Assembly: GCF_028882275.1 (NCBI RefSeq)
Contig: NZ_JARBUT010000018.1
Location: 1-64,000, forward strand
Reading direction: 5' to 3'
Length of the DNA stretch: 64,000 nt
Source of the DNA: Nocardiopsis sp. N85
Lineage (GTDB): Bacteria > Actinomycetota > Actinomycetes > Streptosporangiales > Streptosporangiaceae
Below, one piece after another: positions 60,433 through 64,000 of the stretch. Made by a program: the position numbers and the translations under genes. The stretch's first letter is position 1, and each line of letters starts with the position of its first letter. The notes beneath the pieces are model-generated. The model was given only the letters and a program-made list of their open reading frames with translations. It made no database searches and was not told the DNA's origin.

Positions 60433-60670
60433 TCAGGGCACCGGGACGACCTTCCCGGTGCCCTGTCGTGTTTCCAGGAGCCGGTGGGCCCGCGCGGCCT
60501 CGTCCGGGGGGACCGGGCGGCGACGGCGGGGGCGATGCCCCCTGCGGCGAGGAGTCCGAGCAGGTGGGCGAGGTCGCGTCGGACCCGTTCCGGATGGCGC
60601 TCGACCGCACGGCCGGAGCCGTGGAACAGCGCGGAGGCCGCGCCGGCCGGTGCCACCGGCGGGTGCGATG
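60433..60670 (-). pseudogene. Quinone oxidoreductase/alcohol dehydrogenase C-terminal remnant, frameshifted
   Basis: The minus strand ends with AHRLLETRQGTGKVVPVP and a stop, a typical MDR C-terminus. Immediately upstream the matching sequence LAHLLGLLAAGGIAPAVAAR lies in a different frame, so one frameshift separates them near 60520. The N-terminal two-thirds of the protein is missing. Not functional. Confidence 0.6.
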
Positions 60671-60795
60671 GGATGAGGCCGTCCAGGGGCCACCGGGATC
60701 CCGCCGGGGCGCACCGCCCGCCGGGCCGCCGCCCGATCTGCGGGCGGGCACGGTCCTGATCCGGCCACGTCTGGCGCGGTCCGGACCGCGACGGC
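60671..60795. other. Short region before the M55 gene
   Basis: Nothing recognisable. Confidence 0.3.
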
Positions 60796-60801
60796 TAGGG
60801 T
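60796..60801 (+). promoter_or_regulatory. -10 hexamer TAGGGT, leaderless start of the M55 gene
   Basis: Ends seven bases before the GTG at 60809. Confidence 0.5.
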
Positions 60802-60808
60802 CGGACCG

Positions 60809-61642
60809 GTGAAGATCCTCATCTCCGCGGACATGGAGGGCGCCACCGGCGTCACCTGGCCCGCCGACTGCGAACCCGGCACCGAGCAGTGGCGGCGCTG
60901 CCGCGTGATGTTCACGAGCGACGTCAACGCCGCGATCGCCGGCCTGTTCGACGGCGGCGCCACCGAGGTCCTGGTCAACGAGGCCCACGCCACCATGCGC
61001 AACCTGCTGCTGGAGGAGCTGGACGAACGCGCCACCATGATCACCGGTCGGCACAAGGAACTGTCGATGGTCGAGGGCGTCCAGCACGGTGACTGCGACG
61101 GGGCGGTGTTCCTGGGCTACCACTGCGGTGCCGGGGAGGAGGGGGTCCTCGCCCACACCTACCTGCCCAACGCCGTCACCGGTGTGTGGCTGAACGGCGA
61201 GCCCGCGAGCGAGGGCCGGCTCAACGCCGCCGTGGTCGCCGAGTACGGCACCCCCGTCATCCTGGTCACCGGCGACGACCGCGCCTGCCAGGACGCCGAG
61301 GCCTACGCGCCGTTCGCCCGGACGGTGGCGGTCAAGGAGTACGTCAGCCGGTACGCCGCACGCTGCCGCCCGCCCGCGCGCACCGCCGAGGAGATCCGGC
61401 TGGCCGCCTCGAAGGCGACGATGCTCGCCGGTCGTCTGGATCCGGCCGAGCCCTCCCCCAAGGCCGTGGAGATCGAGGTGGACGCCGCCCACCTCGCCCA
61501 GGACGCCGCCCTCGTCCCGGGCGTCACCCGGATCGGGGCGCGTCGCGTCCGCTACACCTCACCGGACGCCTACGAGATGATCCGCTGCTTCAAGACCGTG
61601 ACGACGATGATCGCCCGGTCGATGGAGAAGGACTACGGCTGA
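60809..61642 (+). CDS. M55-family D-aminopeptidase (DppA-like)
   Basis: 277 residues. N-terminal motif KILISADMEGATGV with the metal-binding Asp/Glu (DMEG), then DGGATEVLVNEAHATMRN. The family are dizinc D-aminopeptidases, best known as DppA of Bacillus, which release D-residues from peptides. Forms the start of a run of three peptidase genes. The GTG at 60809 is probably leaderless. Confidence 0.9.
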   Translation: MKILISADMEGATGVTWPADCEPGTEQWRRCRVMFTSDVNAAIAGLFDGGATEVLVNEAHATMRNLLLEELDERATMITGRHKELSMVEGVQHGDCDGAVFLGYHCGAGEEGVLAHTYLPNAVTGVWLNGEPASEGRLNAAVVAEYGTPVILVTGDDRACQDAEAYAPFARTVAVKEYVSRYAARCRPPARTAEEIRLAASKATMLAGRLDPAEPSPKAVEIEVDAAHLAQDAALVPGVTRIGARRVRYTSPDAYEMIRCFKTVTTMIARSMEKDYG

Positions 61643-61819
61643 CCGCCCCTTCCTCCCCCGCCCTGCCGGCGCGAGGAGGATCCTTCCCGTTCGTCCGAAA
61701 CCGGGGACGGCACCCCGTCGGAGCAGGTAGAACTATGGCGGAACCCGTGTCGCGCCCGGCCGTCGCCCCGGCCCGGCCGTCCCCGCGCGTCGACCCGCAC
61801 CCCGCAGAAAGGCCGCACC

Positions 61820-63190
61820 GTGGGCCCCATCGCCCCCCTCACCGACACCGCCCGGACCGGTGAGGACGCCGTCGTCCTCACCCGGGAGCTGATCCGCAGG
61901 GACTCCACCAACCATGGCGGGGGTCGGGGTGACGAACGCGCCTCGGCCGAGTACGCGGCCGAGGCGCTGACCGACGCCGGACTCACCCCGGTGGTGCTGG
62001 AGTCAAAGGAGCGGCGGTCCAACGTGGTGGCCCGGGTACCGGGCACCGACCCCGACGCGCCCGCCCTGCTCGTCCACGGCCACCTGGACGTGGTGCCGGC
62101 CGACGCCGCCTCCTGGACGGTGCCCCCGTTCTCGGGGGAGATCGCCGACTGCCCGGTCACCGGGCTGCCCGCCCTGTGGGGGCGCGGCGCCGTGGACATG
62201 AAGAACACCGTCGGCATGGTCACCGCCGTCGTCCGGGAGTGGGCCCGCACCGGGGCGCGGCCGCGCCGCGACATCGTGCTGGCGTTCGTCGCCGACGAGG
62301 AGGACAGTTCCGAACACGGCGCCGAGTTCCTGGTGCGTCGGCACCCCGACCTGTTCGAGGGCTGCGCCGAGGCCATCGGCGAGGGCGGCGGTGAGACCGT
62401 CCACGCCCGCACCGCCACGGGCGGGACGGCGCGGCTGTACCCCGTGGGCGCCGCCGAACGGGGCAGCGCCTGGCTGACCCTGCGCGCCGAGGGCACCGCA
62501 GGGCACGGATCGCGTCCGCCCCGGGACAACGCCGTCGCCGCGTTGGCCGAGGCGATCGTGCGGATCTCCGGGCACCGCTGGCCGCCGCACCCGACCCCGG
62601 TCACGCGGGCGTCCATCGACGGGATCGCCGCGGCGCTGGGGGTGGAGCGCGGTCCCGACGACACCCGCACCGACGAGGCGCTGGAGGCGTTGCTGGCCCG
62701 GCTGGGCGCGGCCGCCCCGCTGGTCTCCCCCGCCGTGCGCAACAGCGCCGCGCCCACGATGCTCTCCGCCGGGTACAAGGTCAACGTCGTGCCGGGTGAG
62801 GCCACCGCCGGGGTGGACGGTCGCGTGTTGCCCGGGGCGGAGAAGGCTTTCGAGGAGACCATGGACGAGCTCACCGGGGACCGGGTGGGCTGGGAGTACG
62901 CGCACTCCTCGCCACCGGTGTCCGCGCCGGTGGACGCACCCGTGTTCGAGGCGCTGCGGGCCGCCCTGCTGGCCCAGGACCCGGACGCGCACGTGGTCCC
63001 GGTGTGTCTGGGGGGCGGCACCGACGCCAAGGTGTTCTCGCGGCTGGGGATCGACTGCTACGGCTTCTCACCGCTGTGGCAGCCGGAGGGGATGGACTAC
63101 GCCGGGCTGTTGCACGGGGTGGACGAACGGGTGCCGCTGGAAGGGCTGCGGTTCGGCGTCCGGGCCTTGGACGTGTTCCTGCGGGCCTGA
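61820..63190 (+). CDS. M20/M25/M40-family metallopeptidase
   Basis: 456 residues. Motifs in order: HGHLDVVPA (metal and catalytic Asp), WGRGAVDMKNTVG, and FVADEEDSS with the catalytic Glu pair. The dimerisation lid contains GTAGHGSRPPRDNAV. Family members cleave short peptides or N-acyl amino acids in the cytoplasm. The GTG at 61820 follows AAAGG. It lies 177 bp after the M55 gene, same direction. Confidence 0.9.
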   Translation: MGPIAPLTDTARTGEDAVVLTRELIRRDSTNHGGGRGDERASAEYAAEALTDAGLTPVVLESKERRSNVVARVPGTDPDAPALLVHGHLDVVPADAASWTVPPFSGEIADCPVTGLPALWGRGAVDMKNTVGMVTAVVREWARTGARPRRDIVLAFVADEEDSSEHGAEFLVRRHPDLFEGCAEAIGEGGGETVHARTATGGTARLYPVGAAERGSAWLTLRAEGTAGHGSRPPRDNAVAALAEAIVRISGHRWPPHPTPVTRASIDGIAAALGVERGPDDTRTDEALEALLARLGAAAPLVSPAVRNSAAPTMLSAGYKVNVVPGEATAGVDGRVLPGAEKAFEETMDELTGDRVGWEYAHSSPPVSAPVDAPVFEALRAALLAQDPDAHVVPVCLGGGTDAKVFSRLGIDCYGFSPLWQPEGMDYAGLLHGVDERVPLEGLRFGVRALDVFLRA

Positions 63191-63272
63191 AACGACCGAG
63201 CGTCGTGGGTGGTGGGCGTGCGCCACGGTGGCGGGCGCCGCTGGGCGATGACCGATGTCCGGAGGGGGACGT

Positions 63273-64000
63273 GTGACGGAATCGATGACGGTGAACGATG
63301 AGGGCGTGGTGGCGGGGGTCCGGCCGCCGCGGCTGCGCGCGGGCGACCGGGTACGGCTGGTGGCACCGTGCAGCCCGGTCCCGGAGCCGATGCTGGAGTC
63401 GGCCGCGGAGGAACTGCGCCGATGGGGGCTGGTCGTGGAGTTCGGGGCGCACGTGCGCGACCGGCATCCGGTGCTGCCCTACCTGGCGGGAGCGGACGCC
63501 GACCGGGCCGCCGACCTCCAGGACGCCTGGTGCGACCCGGACGTGGCCGCGGTGTTCTGCGTACGAGGCGGCGACGGGGCGCACCGGACCCTGGACCTGC
63601 TCGACTTCGCCGCGCTGCGCGCGGCCGCGCCCAAGGCCCTGATCGGTTTCAGCGACGTCACGGCCCTGCACGAGGCCTTCTCGGTGGAACTGGGTGTGGC
63701 GACGGTGCACGGGCCGGTGATCGGCACCAAGTACTTCGTGGGCGACCCGGTGGCGCAGGAGGAGCTGCGGTCGACCCTGTTCGAGCCGGAGCGCCGCACG
63801 GTGCTGACCTCGCCGGGGGCGCACGCCCTGGTGCCCGGACGCGCCGAGGGTGTGCTCTTCGGAGGGAACCTGAGCCTGCTCAACGACGGTCTCGGGACAC
63901 CGCACAGCCGGGCGTCGGCGGCCGGGGGCATCCTCATGCTGGAGGACATCGGCGAGGACGTGGCGCGGCTCGACCGGATGGTCACCCACCTGCTGCGCAC
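63273..64000 (+). CDS. S66-family LD-carboxypeptidase (cut by window edge)
   Basis: At least 242 residues, no stop before the edge. RLVAPCSPVPEPMLESAAEE, then FCVRGGDGAHRTLDLLDF, the nucleophile Ser in LIGFSDVTALHEAF, TVHGPVIGT and GGNLSLLNDG: the S66 fold and its Ser-Glu-His set (the His lies beyond the edge). These enzymes release D-Ala from the L,D-bond of murein tetrapeptides for recycling. GTG at 63273 follows GGAGGGGG. Confidence 0.88.
   Translation, partial: MTESMTVNDEGVVAGVRPPRLRAGDRVRLVAPCSPVPEPMLESAAEELRRWGLVVEFGAHVRDRHPVLPYLAGADADRAADLQDAWCDPDVAAVFCVRGGDGAHRTLDLLDFAALRAAAPKALIGFSDVTALHEAFSVELGVATVHGPVIGTKYFVGDPVAQEELRSTLFEPERRTVLTSPGAHALVPGRAEGVLFGGNLSLLNDGLGTPHSRASAAGGILMLEDIGEDVARLDRMVTHLLR

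Noticed and set aside
1-64000. CRISPR arrays, insertion sequences, phage genes, tRNA or rRNA genes
   Set aside because: No regularly spaced repeats, no transposase or integrase frames with terminal repeats, and no sequence with a tRNA-like T-loop and acceptor stem were found on reading both strands.

Overview
The window is about 64 kb of a very GC-rich actinomycete chromosome. It has dense GTG/TTG starts, GC-rich hairpin terminators, F420-dependent enzymes, GlnR/GlnE-type nitrogen control and the lipB-lipA, lpd-sucB and pspA-pspAA gene sets of Streptomyces-like genomes. Gene content and order suggest Streptosporangiales/Nocardiopsaceae (Nocardiopsis-like). The genus is inference. I see no insertion sequence, phage module, CRISPR array, tRNA or rRNA gene. 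The ends cut ctaD (left) and an LD-carboxypeptidase gene (right).

1-8 kb: the start of ctaD and ctaC (cytochrome oxidase), a TusA-like sulfur carrier, rpsD, a PfkB-type kinase, erpA, a decayed glycerate kinase, and an envelope-stress block pspA-pspAA-htpX-pspAB. 8-12 kb: a DUF3043 membrane protein, an aldo/keto reductase, a small conserved protein and cobU-cobS (nucleotide loop of B12). 12-22 kb: pepA, lpd, a two-lipoyl-domain E2 (sucB/dlaT), an FMN reductase under a SoxR-like site, a TIGR01777 epimerase, lipB, lipA and a DUF4191 protein. The E2/E3 subunits thus sit beside the enzymes that make their lipoyl cofactor. 22-27 kb: an XRE/DUF2975 pair, two tandem LytR-CpsA-Psr cell-wall ligases and an RDD protein.

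27-47 kb: nitrogen genes glnA (behind a GlnR-like box), glnE and glnA2, with nadE. Between glnE and nadE lies a more variable block: a VanR/VanS-like two-component pair with a divergent VanY-like peptidase, an exported alpha-amylase with LacI-type operators, a small membrane protein with a palindrome over its promoter, a surface protein, two tiny Arg-rich proteins behind a repeated promoter-like element, a 999-residue LuxR/LAL ATPase regulator, and an ECF sigma factor with a membrane partner.

47-64 kb: a DUF2231-Rieske fusion, an ArsR-controlled three-gene operon, a LuxR fragment, a nitric-oxide module (hmp with an NsrR-like operator, then nsrR), a DHA2 exporter, panB, a cysteine-free rhodanese-like protein, an F420 pair (LLM oxidoreductase and npdG), map, an oxidoreductase remnant, and three consecutive peptidases (M55, M20, S66) that suggest turnover of D-amino-acid or peptidoglycan peptides.

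A recurring feature is that at least eleven genes have a TANNNT hexamer ending 6-8 nt before the start codon, the pattern of leaderless transcripts. Several other genes carry recognisable operator dyads, so the window can be read as a regulatory map as well as a gene list.
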